Below the pieces are notes generated by a model that worked only from the letters and a program-made list of their open reading frames with translations, did no database searches and was not told the origin of the DNA. A DNA stretch of 64,000 bases from Linum tenue (taxonomy: Eukaryota; Streptophyta; Magnoliopsida; Malpighiales; Linaceae), in the NCBI GenBank assembly GCA_946122785.1, contig CAMGYJ010000006.1, positions 31,261,168-31,325,167 of the forward strand. The letters are read 5' to 3'. The position numbers were made by a program, and so were the translations under genes. Shown in pieces: positions 13,635-23,509 of the stretch (within the stretch, counting starts at the first letter, position 1; each line of letters starts with the position of its first letter).

Positions 13635-13639
13635 ACATT

Positions 13640-15116
13640 AATTGGAAATACTTTTAACTGGTGTCATGAATATGCTTACATTATTGTGTGAATATAAGTG
13701 TTCTCGGTAAAAAAAAAAATTATATCCAAAGTATATTGAGATTGGTTTTAGTGTTAGTATGTATGGTATCAGATTTATTATCGAATCTCTCCAAACAGTT
13801 TGAGTTTTTTTGGATCAATTGGTTCTTAACATAGTATCAGAGCTTTTTGTGACCGAGATGTTTTTTGTTCGAATCCTGATGACACTTATTTTTTATAGTA
13901 AGTACATGGTGTCCAGACCTGTGCAAATTTCAAACCCATATATGATAAGTTTCGTTTGATGGAGTGTATCTTGTGAGATCACGAGAAAGGAAAGGGAAGG
14001 TAGTGGTCTAGAATTGGTGTCCGGTTGGGTTGGCCATAAATTAAACAAATTCGTCCCTACTTTTCCCAACTTGTGGCTACCAGAGAACATTGACCTTTAT
14101 TACGCCGTGATTGAATCCTTTTGTAGGGTCAAAGATGATGCTGCCCTTCACCGCAAGCACGAGGGCTTTTCAACCCAATTATTTATATATGTCACCTCAA
14201 TCATGGTTATATTAATTATAGGAAATATAAAGTTATCTATGAAGGCAGAGTTTGTTGCGGCTTTAAATACTTGAGTCAACTTTCAACTGAATTTTTGAAC
14301 AAATTATGTATAGGGAATTTCATAGGTTATTAAAAATGTATTTTCAAAGTAATATCCACAACAATGATTTTACAAACTCAATCATTTATGTATAGCTATA
14401 CAATAACTACTATTTTGGTAGGTGCTATTAGTAATTCCAAATTAATACTTAATTGCAGCCTTAAAATTTGTAAATTTACAATAATACTCGTTACTAGTAT
14501 ACAGTGTTCAAGAAGACACTTAAATAAGACGGAGGCTAAGGTCTAAGGATCTGACCTAGACATAACTTAAGCACGCCAAAAGCAAAACTAGCAATTTGAT
14601 TCTTGCACCAATCGAAGAGTCGTTGTTTGTCTGTGAAGATGATGCGATGGCCTATATTAATGGAGGCAGAGTCCTCTTAGTCCTTATCATGTATTTAATT
14701 ACCTCTAATCCTTTTTTCTGATGATCTCTTTCTTGTGGCGGAAACATGAAAGAGGAATTTGGTCATTTGGGGATCCAGATGTCCCACGCCATAGGTCAAA
14801 CACCTATGGGGATGAAGTAGTAACTAACAAAGAAACCTACAAATTCATTTCAGGAATAACTTATAATTAATCACGATCATTTCTTCATTGAAATTATTAA
14901 ACAATTACAATATGAAAATGGAAATATGAAGAGCCAAAATCGAGTATGAAATTGGAAGCCCAGATTACATCTAGGCTGCGCACTAATTTCTTGTAGACCT
15001 TTTATTTTTATTCCACTTTTTTTTATCTATTATTTATTAATATGCTAACAAAAAGTCCAAATCTCATGGAAATGATAGTTGATTAATTAGTTACCAAAAA
15101 AAATTCATTTGAACTA
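13640..15116. other. Intergenic, possible copia-type remnant
   Basis: AT-rich. TGGTATCAG and AGTATCAGAGC-like strings at about 13767-13775 and 13833-13843 resemble the initiator-tRNA-Met primer site of copia or TRIM elements, but no paired LTR was found. Short ORFs here are not convincing. Confidence 0.35.
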
Positions 15117-15126
15117 AGGAGACGGT

Positions 15127-16254
15127 CGACAGTGGGCATCACTCTTTGGAATCCCGGAGGATAATCGGCTTGACTACTACGAACCGGAGTTTGTGAATGG
15201 TTCGCTACGGATTCCACGGGAGGTTGTTGAGGAAGGGGCAAAGCGTTGGGAGAATTGTTTAGTTGGGCAGTTCATTGATCGGCCGGCTTCGATTTCATCG
15301 ATTCGTTACTGGGCTAACTAGTTGTGGGGCAAGGAAGGTGTGGTCAAGGCTTCTTGGATGGGTAGAAGGCTGATGCTGTTTCAATTCCCGTCGGCTGAGA
15401 TATGTCAGTGGGTATTCGAAACGGGTCCCTCGCATCACAGAGAAAATCTCTTGTTTCTTCGGAAGTGGGAGCCTGGGATTAGTCCTCTGAAAATCGACAA
15501 CACTGCACTACCACTGTGGCTTAAGCTCTCCAATCTGCCAACGGAATTAACATCGAAGGAAGGATTAGGAAGAGTGGCAAGTTCGCTGGGGAAACCGCTG
15601 TGTATGGATAAATCTACAACCCAGGGTCGCAAAGTAGGGTTTGCTCAAATCTGTGTTGAGGTTAAGGCTACTGCTAAAAAGATTACGAAGTTGAGTGTCA
15701 CGCCTGATGGTTTGCCAGAGCTCTTTATTGATGTGGTGTATTGCCATATGCCAAAGGTATGTGAGAAGTGTGGTTCCTTTGGTCATAGTTGTGCTAAAGT
15801 GGAGGAAGAGCCGCAGAAAGTATGGGTGAAGCAGAATCCGTTAATAGGAGAGGATCCTTCTAATCAGGCTTTGGTTATGGAGGTACAAGAAGGGGAGTGT
15901 TCAAATTTGTCTACTGAAGTTGAGGGCGAAGTAACTCTGAATGAGGAGAAAGAGGTGGAAGCACAGATGCTAGAGCACAGGGCCGGGAAAGAGGCTATCA
16001 CATTGGGTGTTCAAACTCCTTCTTCAACGAGTGGGCTGGTGGACAAGGATGGTTTCACCCTAGTTATTAGCATGAAGCAGAAGCAGAAGATATGTATTGA
16101 TCCAGGATCTAGCAGTAAGGGGATTCGAGGCTATGCTGACAGAAGTTCAGGGGGCCTGCACCGTGTCAATACTACATCTAATCCTCGGCCAGTTTTGAAT
16201 TGCCCTCCATCTCCTCCTAAAGGGAGAGGTAGGGGGAGGAAGCGAGGTAAATGA
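15127..16254 (+). pseudogene. LINE ORF1: DUF4283 / zinc-knuckle RNA-binding protein
   Basis: The encoded protein has the DUF4283 region found at the start of plant LINE ORF1 products (WMGRRLMLFQF, LPLWLKLSNLP), then a CCHC-type knuckle around CEKCGSFGHSC, then a low-complexity basic C-terminus (GRGRGRKRGK). Such proteins bind element RNA. An in-frame TAG at 15319-15321 interrupts the DUF4283 region; reading continues in the same frame on both sides, so it is a point lesion. The stop TGA overlaps the start of ORF2 in an ATGA arrangement (16251-16254), which suggests coupled translation. The N-terminus may be missing. Confidence 0.8.
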
Positions 16255-18387
16255 AGTTACTAAGTTGGAATGTCAGGGGATTCAATTCCTCTGACAAGCA
16301 CTCAGCTGTTCTTGAGCAGTTGAGGCTGAGAAAGATTGACATTGTTGGGATATTGGAAACCAGAGTTACTAAAGAAAATAGTAAGAAAATAATAGCTAGT
16401 GTTTTTTCTGCTTGGAAACATACTGATAACTATGATAGTTCTAAATCAGGTAGAGTTTGGTTATTCTGGAGGGTAGGTCTGAAAGTTACTCGGGTAAATG
16501 AAGGGGAACACTATATCCAGATTCTGGTAGAGGATACAGCACCATTTATAGTTGTCTTTGTTTACAGTCCAAATAGAGAAGTGGAAAGGAAGAGTCTCTA
16601 TCAGGAGTTATTACTCAGAAAAGATGCAAACATTCCTATGGTGTTCATGGGGGACTTCAATGCCATTGCTGAGATTAATGAAACTTCAAAAGCACAGGAG
16701 ATCACTCAGAGTATGCAGGATTTCAGGGGTTGGATAAAGGATATGGAGCTGGTTGATCACAAGGTATCAGGAAATTGGTTTACGTGGTGGAATAAACAAC
16801 AGGCTAATCCTATAGCTCGTAGGATTGATAGGGTGCTGGTTAATGAGGCATGGTTGGAGAAGATTAAGGATAGCTCATCTTACATAAATCCGCCTGGTAT
16901 TTCAGATAATTGTGGTTTGATACTGGACACTAATCCTGGGCTGAAAACTCTTCCAAAACAGTTCAAATACTTCACTTTTTGGCAGGGTCACCCAAATTAT
17001 ATGCAACTAGTTGAGCAAGCTTGGCAAAGGAAGGTGGAGGGGTACCCTTCGTATATTTTCTATGGTAAGCTCCATTGTGTTAGGCAGGCCTTGAAACAAT
17101 TAAATAGAACTGTTTATTCAGACATTTCTGCCAGAGTGAAGGGTGCAGTAGTGGAACTGGAGGCTGCTCAGAATGAAGTTCTTCTAAATCCTAATGCAGA
17201 ATCAGTGGCCAAGGAGAAACATGTGTGTATGGAGTACCTTGAGTTGAGAAAGGCAGAAGAGCAGTTTTACAGGCAGAAGGCTAGAACTCAAGCTATACAG
17301 GAGGGGGACTCGAATACTGCTTATTTTCATAAGACTGTAAAAATCAAAGCTCAGAGGCAGCAGATTACTCGTATGCAGAATGACAGAGGTGAAATTAAAA
17401 CTGATGTGCAGAGTATTGGTAAGATTGCAGTGGAATTTTATGAGCAACTGATTGGGGCTGAGGATTCTAATGTGGAGGTCAAAGATGAGGCTTACTATCA
17501 GGGTTTAATTCAGCACAGGTTATCTGAGGATGAGCAGAATGAGTTGTTGAGAGGTATTACAAGAGCAAAGATAAAGCAAACCTTTCTTGCCAGGGATAAA
17601 GCTCCATGGCCAGATGGTTTCCCTGCAGAATTTTATAAAGTCCACTGGTCTCTTATTGGCACTGAAGTTGAAGAGGTAGTTCTTTCTTTCTTGTCTACTG
17701 GTTTTATGCCATCTACTGTGAATAGCACCATTTTTACTCTGGTAGCCAAAATTCCCAGCTCTGAAAAGATGAAAGATTATAGGCCCATTGCTTGTTGTAA
17801 TACCTTGTATAAGGGTATTTCAAAACTGTTAGCTAATAGGCTAGCCCTAGTTCTTCCCAGTGTGATAAGTAGATCTCAATCTGCTTTTATCAAGGGGAGG
17901 TCTATTAGTGATAATATTCTGCTGGTGTCAGAATTGGTTAGAAATTATCATAGAAATAATATAACTCCCAGATGTGTGGTGAATATAGATATAATGAAGG
18001 CATTTGATTCAGTAAATTGGAAGTTTCTGTTTAGTATAATGAAGGCAATGGGGTTTCCAGAGAGATTTATTACATTGATCTTTGCTTGTGTTACTACACC
18101 TACTATTAGAGTTGCAGTTAATGGAGGGTTGTGTGGTAATATAAAAGCTGGTAAAGGATTAAGGCAGGGGGATCCATTATCCCCCTACCTGTTTACAATT
18201 GCCATGGAAGCATTGGATTGTTTGGCTAAGAAAGCTATTGTGGATAATCAGATTCCTTACCATCCTCGTTGTAAGCCTCTTATGATTTCCCATTTATGTT
18301 TTGCGGATGATTTGATGATGTTTACTAATGGGTCAATAAGAGGGGTTGCAGGCATTAGAAGGTTAATGGATAGTTTTTATAAGCTGT
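16251..18387 (+). pseudogene. LINE ORF2, 5' part: endonuclease and reverse transcriptase
   Basis: Starts MKLLSWNVRGFNS, the typical start of the APE-type endonuclease, with GDFNAI and a SDN motif near its end (most relatives have SDH). The reverse transcriptase follows, with SAFIKGRSISDNILL, NIDIMKAFDSVNW, GLRQGDPLSPYLF and the catalytic CFADDLMMF. The highly conserved KAPGPDGF block reads KAPWPDGF here, a probable inactivating change. The frame is open until the LTR insertion, after residues DSFYKL. The remainder is at 26529-27469. Confidence 0.9.
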
Positions 18388-19804
18388 TGACACGCTAAAA
18401 CACAACACCTAACAATGGCCAAGTGTAACCAATGAAAGGGACTGCAGTAACAGGCAAGTTTAATTATCAACCCGGGGTCTAGATCTACTGCTTACTCCGT
18501 GATTCTCTATTATCTAGCAAACTAAGTCGAGTGATTGTTGTAAAAAGTAAAAGCAGCAAGAAAGCAGTAAATTGTTCGGGTTTCTAAAGCAGGCAAGAGT
18601 CACTCAGGATTGAGTCCCCCTAGCCCCTTAGTTAGGTTCAATTGCAATTCCCTGGGTTGATTTACTGTTGATTAGACTGTGGAAGATCCGACAGTAGCTT
18701 GGAATCTCTTAAGCTGACCAAGCCCTCTCAGTCTAACTACCCGGCAGACGACTAGTCTTCACCGGGATAGAAAGCTGAGGCTATGAACACAGAACTCCAC
18801 TACTGGCGCCAAGAACACCAGTACAAAGCAGTAAACTGGCTAACTCTCGTATAACCAATCTCCTACTATCGAATGAAGAGGCTCTAACAACCTAATCAGA
18901 TTCTATCTATCTCAGGTTGCAGCAGAAATTGAGAAAAGCTGATCAGACTCAAATCAATTCAATAAACATGCATCATTCGATTAAAATCAACAGTAATATC
19001 ATCCCAAGTCATTACAATCAAATCCCTAACACAAGGAACTAGGGTTCTTCATACCCAAGTGAGAGAAGGGTTCTACTCCATAGAGAGAGAAGAGAAAACA
19101 AGAATCGGATTAGTCATACTCATAACGATGAGGATAATCTGCTCCAGGACGATGATTTCCACTCCTATGACGATCTCCGGGCTCGATTCGATGAAATCCA
19201 GCTCTAAGACAACTTCTAGGATGTGTTCTTCGCACTTTCTCTCTCTAGGGCTCTGTTTTTGCTCTGAAAATGCGACTCTCCCACTTTTGGCTCGGATTAG
19301 GCTTTAAAACCGGGTTTCCCCGACTTGCACGGCCAGGTGCACGGCCGTGCACAACACCATTCTGGCCGTGCAACCCAAAACACAGCGTTTCATTTAGTCG
19401 ACCTCAGGCCTGGGTGCACGGCCAGGTGCACGGCCATGCAGGGGTCCCGGCCAGCCCGTGCTCGGCCTCGGCCAAAACTGCACGGCCATATGGCTCAGGT
19501 GCACGGCCGTGCAGCTCTTCAGGGGTGCCCGTGCACGTCCTCGTCATAAGGCGCACGGCCAAAGTTGCACTTTGCACGGCCGTGCAGCCTCCCTGGTCTG
19601 CCCGTGCAGCTCCCAAAAACTCGCCACTCATCCGTTCTTCGTCCAATCGACCCCAGACTCGCTCCTAAGCCTTCATTCACGTACTAGGACCTGAAATATC
19701 ACAAACAAGCACAACCTAGCGTGAAATCGGCCCAAAACACGAGAATCAACACCTCAAATGGTGTAAGAACGGAGGTAAAAACATGTGTAAATGATGGTCT
19801 ATCA
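18388..19804 (-). repeat. 3' LTR of the 8.1-kb Athila-like element
   Basis: 1417 bp, starting TGACACGCTAAAACAC and ending GATGGTCTATCA on plus. It contains a TATA-like TTTAAAA at about 19303-19309 and, beyond it, palindromes of the CACGGCCGTG type (19326-19610). Compared with its partner it has lost five CG dinucleotides to TG or CA. Confidence 0.95.
19326..19610. promoter_or_regulatory. Palindrome cluster (GCACGGCCGTGC type) in the 3' LTR
   Basis: The palindrome TGCACGGCCGTGCA occurs whole or in halves about a dozen times in some 285 bases, next to a TATA-like TTTAAAA. Read in element orientation it lies just upstream of that box, where a promoter or enhancer of the LTR would be. Function is inferred from position only. 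The same cluster is at 26045-26330 in the other LTR. Confidence 0.6.
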
Positions 19805-19806
19805 AA

Positions 19807-19822
19807 CTCCCCCACACTTAAC
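19807..19822 (-). other. Polypurine tract
   Basis: On minus, TTAAGTGTGGGGGAG abuts the 3' LTR. This is the plus-strand primer position of LTR retrotransposons, and the sequence is of the type seen in Athila/Tat elements. Confidence 0.8.
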
Positions 19823-21333
19823 CGTTTGCTTGTCCCCAAGCAAACCAAGTCAGACACTAGACAAGCTTACATATTTCAATCAACCAACATTGGGGACAAG
19901 TCATAAAGGCACAGAACACGTGAATCGCACTGGTTTTCAAACATCAATACATGCACAACCTCAATAACAACCTGGACAACCACCACAAAGGACATTCGAG
20001 TGCAGCAAATCGAGTAAAGGAAGAGTCTCCCTTCTGTTCACTGGCCAACCTAGACTTGATTCAACCACTTACTCAAAACAGTCAACTCATGCATCCAACT
20101 CAAGACATCAGAATAGAGACCGAGCAATCTAGGTCCTCACCGGGGTACAAGAGCATATAGAAAATGAAAATGAATCACTCACTCTCGACCAGTGGGGTCA
20201 GGACAATTTGATGCGAAAGATGCGCATGCTATTTCTCTCAATACCTATCATCTCTTCACCATGATGGCGGCCTCTAAATGCTAGAGTTCACATATGGGGT
20301 GTCACCACTAACTAATCAGGAGGTCTTAGACACAGGTTCAAATGACTGGCTAGGGTCTTGGACATGGGGAAAAGGCCTTTTAGGTGGTGGAAATATTCAT
20401 AGCAAAAGGTTCCACATTTTCCAAGCACACAATCACAGTCAAACAACCCGGTATTTTCTTTCTGCTATCCTGCATTACTCAATATCTTAAGAGCACAAGA
20501 GCGAAGGAGGCATAAACATCAGCATTTCCAAGCCCGACCGCTAAGAAACACTACTTACTGGGCATTATTCAGATTTTTGGTAGTGGCTCTCTTTTGCTTT
20601 CAATTTTTCTTTGTTTTTCTTTTATTTTTCTTTTCATTTCTTAAGAGAGCCACCACTTCTGCACCTATTTCAAACACCTGCCCAACTTTTAAGCACTACC
20701 TCCAACACTCACATAGACTTAAGCAGAAACAGCAGAGAATATATAAAAACCACTCTGTGGAACCTTCTAAAAGATGCAACAAGGGTGATTTTTCTCATTA
20801 TAGACCAAAAGAAAGGATAACACACGGCTCAAAGGGGATGACTAGGGGATATGACACATCAGGACAGTCAGTTTTGGGCGTGGGCTAATCCTATGCCCCC
20901 ATCATCTCAGCTAGTGACAACGTGAATGCTACACATCATGGAAGAGGGATCTATCGCACAAGAAAGAAACGAGCAGGCTCAAATCTCACATGGCTACCTA
21001 TATGCTCTATCTCACATTCTGATACCCTGAACTAGATGCATAAACGACTGTCAAGAACAAGTAATCAGATCAAGTTAGATCAAGTCACAGTTGGCAAGCA
21101 AACAGTTGGAAAACTGAACCCCTACATCGTTCTACTGCACATCTCAGTCCTCATCATAGGTTGTCCTAGTCGCAAACAAGTTGTCATGCATTAATCCGAA
21201 AACCAATCAATTCATCCATCAAAACACAGTGCCAATATGATCAAACAGCAGTACTTGGAGCCCTCAAATCGTAAGATTCGGACAACGGACTAGGCTCCAA
21301 GCACCATCATAAATATTCCAACCGATACAAAGC

Positions 21334-21350
21334 ATCCCCCCACACTTAAG
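21334..21350 (-). other. Internal polypurine-tract-like motif
   Basis: On minus, CTTAAGTGTGGGGGGAT, almost the same as the tract beside the 3' LTR but 1.5 kb further inside. A related CTTAAGTGTGGGAGT is at 45816-45830 in the second Athila-like element. It may act as an internal plus-strand priming site. Confidence 0.5.
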
Positions 21351-21765
21351 CACGACATTGCCCTCAATGGAGTAGAGGGAAAGATAAGGGGAACGATGTT
21401 ACCGGGTAAGAACACTGCTGGGGGACTGGAAGTGGACCAGTCAGCGAGAAACGAACGGGGGAGTGGACAATGCTGCACAAATCGAACACCAGAAACACAC
21501 TAGCACACTGGCGTTAGGGATAAGTGTTAGCCCAGACGGCTACATCAAACCACAAATGAAAAACCAAAAACAAAAACAAACGACACCAAGTTCCAGCTCC
21601 GCACACATGGAGCAAACACACAAAAGTCTAAAAAGAAAAAAACAAACAAACACACTGAGACGGGCAACGAGTACAGCCTACTCGTCGCCAAGATCGTCGA
21701 AGTCGATGTCGTGCATGAACGCATCATCACCAGCAGCAGCAGCCGCACCACCATCACCGTCAGCT

Positions 21766-21995
21766 GGCGCACGGCCGTGCACGGCTTGCTTCTGCCCGTG
21801 CAGGCCGACACGGCCTGGCCGAGGGGATGCACACGGCCGTGCAAGACAATGCCATGCCCATGCAGGCCGACACGGCCTAGCCAGGCTGAGCGCACGGCCG
21901 TGCATTTTGCACTTTTGGCCGTGCGCTTTTGGCCGAGAGCTCGCACGGCCAAGGGCGTGTACCCGCACGGCCGTGCAAGCTGATTTTCTGGCCGT
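21766..21995. repeat. Second GCACGGCCGTGC palindrome cluster, outside the LTRs
   Basis: CGCACGGCCGTGCA-type palindromes and halves recur across about 230 bases of the internal region, matching those in the LTRs. It may be a captured or amplified copy of the LTR module. Confidence 0.65.
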
Positions 21996-22121
21996 GCGAC
22001 TTGCTGGGGTCCCGAAATCAACCTGTTTTCACTAAAAAACGACACGTAACTCCGAATCAACGTCTCAAGACTAAAAAACACACAAAATCACAGGAAAAAG
22101 AGTAAGAAAATGCAAACCTCG

Positions 22122-22139
22122 GTGGGGTTGCCTCCCCAC
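22122..22139 (-). promoter_or_regulatory. RNA stem-loop after the last stop codon
   Basis: On minus, GTGGGG-AGGCAA-CCCCAC forms a perfect 6-bp stem with a 6-nt loop, 44 nt after the stop codon of the protease ORF. The second Athila-like element has the same loop with a different paired stem at the same distance (45030-45045), which supports a real RNA structure. Role unknown. Confidence 0.6.
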
Positions 22140-22183
22140 AAGCGCTTCTTTACCGTCTTTTAGCTGGACGCCAGTATGGATGC

Positions 22184-23509
22184 TCAGGGAGGTGTAGGAT
22201 CAGGTGCCTTCAAGAGCGGATCCACATCGCTCTTGAGGTACAGCTTCAAATGGTGGCCATGCACGCGACGAATGTGGCCACCTGCATTTGCCAGCTCGAC
22301 TTGGCCATCCGGTAGGATGCAAGCGAGTGAATACTCGGAAGGCCAAGGTGGGGGCGGGACCAGCTCATAGTGGTCTCCGGCTTTCGTTCGAGCGGGCTTA
22401 GCTGCCTGCAGTTTCGGCCGCCACTCCTCTTTGATCTGTTCTTTGGATGACGGAGTGGTCCGGAGTGGCAGCGAAGGTGTGGGAGGCGGGTCCTGCAAAA
22501 TAGGCAGCACAGAAGGATACACGACAGACTCGTGCTCCTGGTGAGATACAGCATGCAGAGGTAACGAAGCAGGTATAGTGTTAGCAACTGAAAACGTTAT
22601 TCGCTCCTCGCCATCCCTCAAAACTAAGGTCCCATCATGCACATCTATGAGAGCCTTGGCGGTGGCCAGGAAAGGCCTTCCCAGTATAAGAGGCACCTCT
22701 GTGTCCTCACTGATGTCCAGGATAACAAAATCCACAGGATATGTGAACTTGCCAACCTTAACCAGAAGGTCTTCCACTATGCCCCTAGGATGCACTACAG
22801 ATCTGTCAGCTAATTGAAGGGTCATCCTAGTAGCACGGGGTTCACCTAGGCCTAGTTTCATGAACAATTTATATGGAATAACATTGATACTCGCACCTAA
22901 ATCCGCCAAGGACTTCTCTACATGCAATTTATCAATAGAGCACGGGATAGTGAAACTACCTGGGTCCTTTTTCTTCTGCGGAAGCTTGTTCTGCAGAATA
23001 GCCGAGCACTCCTCGCTGAGCTCCACAGTGGCCAGCTCACTCAGCTTCTGCTTCTTTGAGAGAAGCTCTTTCAGAAACTTCGCATACTTCGGTATTTGCG
23101 ATAGTGCCTCCAGGAAGGGCACTTGGACATTCAGCTTCTTAAGCATGGCCATGAAGTTCTCGAACTCTGTCTCCAGCCTGTCTTTGTGCAACCGAGTAGG
23201 GAAAGGGAGTTTAGGGACATACTCCTTCACTACTGGTTGCGGTTTAGGTGCAGGCACCTCAACCTCCTTCTCAACTTCTTGTTCAACCGCTGGAGATGCT
23301 GCAACAGGGCTTTCTCTCTCCGGTTCCCGAGCAGGGGGATCGACAGTCAGCTTGCCACTCCTGGTCATGATGGCATTGCACCGCTCATCCGGGGTCTGCG
23401 GGTGAGGGATGGTCTGCGCTGGTAGAGTACCAGGCGCCCTTTGAGCCATTGCTTGGGCCACGCTCCCCAGCTGGGTCTGGATATCCTGCAAAACAGCCTG
23501 TGTGTTCCT
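22184..23509 (-). CDS. Retropepsin (gypsy protease) polyprotein, RT and integrase missing
   Basis: This frame continues gag after one TAG stop; the first ATG is at 23489-23491. A proline/glutamate-rich lead-in is followed by the region KLNVQVPFLEALSQIPKYAK typical of Athila polyproteins, then an aspartic protease with active site DLGAS and flap-side motifs DFVILD and LILGRPFLATA. Normally reverse transcriptase, RNase H and integrase follow. Here a linker of about 100 residues leads to a short tail (about 22187-22309) with GQVEL and VHGHHLKLYL, which looks like the very C-terminus of gypsy integrase. So the element seems to have lost the middle of pol without losing frame. It could only process proteins, not copy itself. 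Confidence 0.85.
   Translation of the reverse strand, partial: RNTQAVLQDIQTQLGSVAQAMAQRAPGTLPAQTIPHPQTPDERCNAIMTRSGKLTVDPPAREPERESPVAASPAVEQEVEKEVEVPAPKPQPVVKEYVPKLPFPTRLHKDRLETEFENFMAMLKKLNVQVPFLEALSQIPKYAKFLKELLSKKQKLSELATVELSEECSAILQNKLPQKKKDPGSFTIPCSIDKLHVEKSLADLGASINVIPYKLFMKLGLGEPRATRMTLQLADRSVVHPRGIVEDLLVKVGKFTYPVDFVILDISEDTEVPLILGRPFLATAKALIDVHDGTLVLRDGEERITFSVANTIPASLPLHAVSHQEHESVVYPSVLPILQDPPPTPSLPLRTTPSSKEQIKEEWRPKLQAAKPARTKAGDHYELVPPPPWPSEYSLACILPDGQVELANAGGHIRRVHGHHLKLYLKSDVDPLLKAPDPTPP

Larger units (their letters stand above)
19823..22121 (-). other. 3' non-coding region of the Athila-like element
   Basis: About 2.3 kb between the protease ORF and the 3' LTR. ORFs exist on both strands but overlap each other and match nothing. 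It holds a second polypurine-like tract (21334-21350) and a second palindrome cluster (21766-21995). In full Athila elements this position carries an extra 3' ORF, but no such protein is recognisable here. Confidence 0.6.

Noticed and set aside
19404..19694. Overlapping GC-rich ORFs on both strands, repeated at 26044-26413
   Set aside because: They are chance frames across the LTR palindromes, and the same ORFs occur in both LTRs.
21463..22081. ORFs of 190 and 178 aa on opposite strands as an envelope-like 3' ORF
   Set aside because: They overlap each other across the palindrome cluster, have low complexity and no membrane or Athila ORF features.
22860..23405. 181-aa plus ORF
   Set aside because: Antisense shadow of the protease polyprotein on minus.
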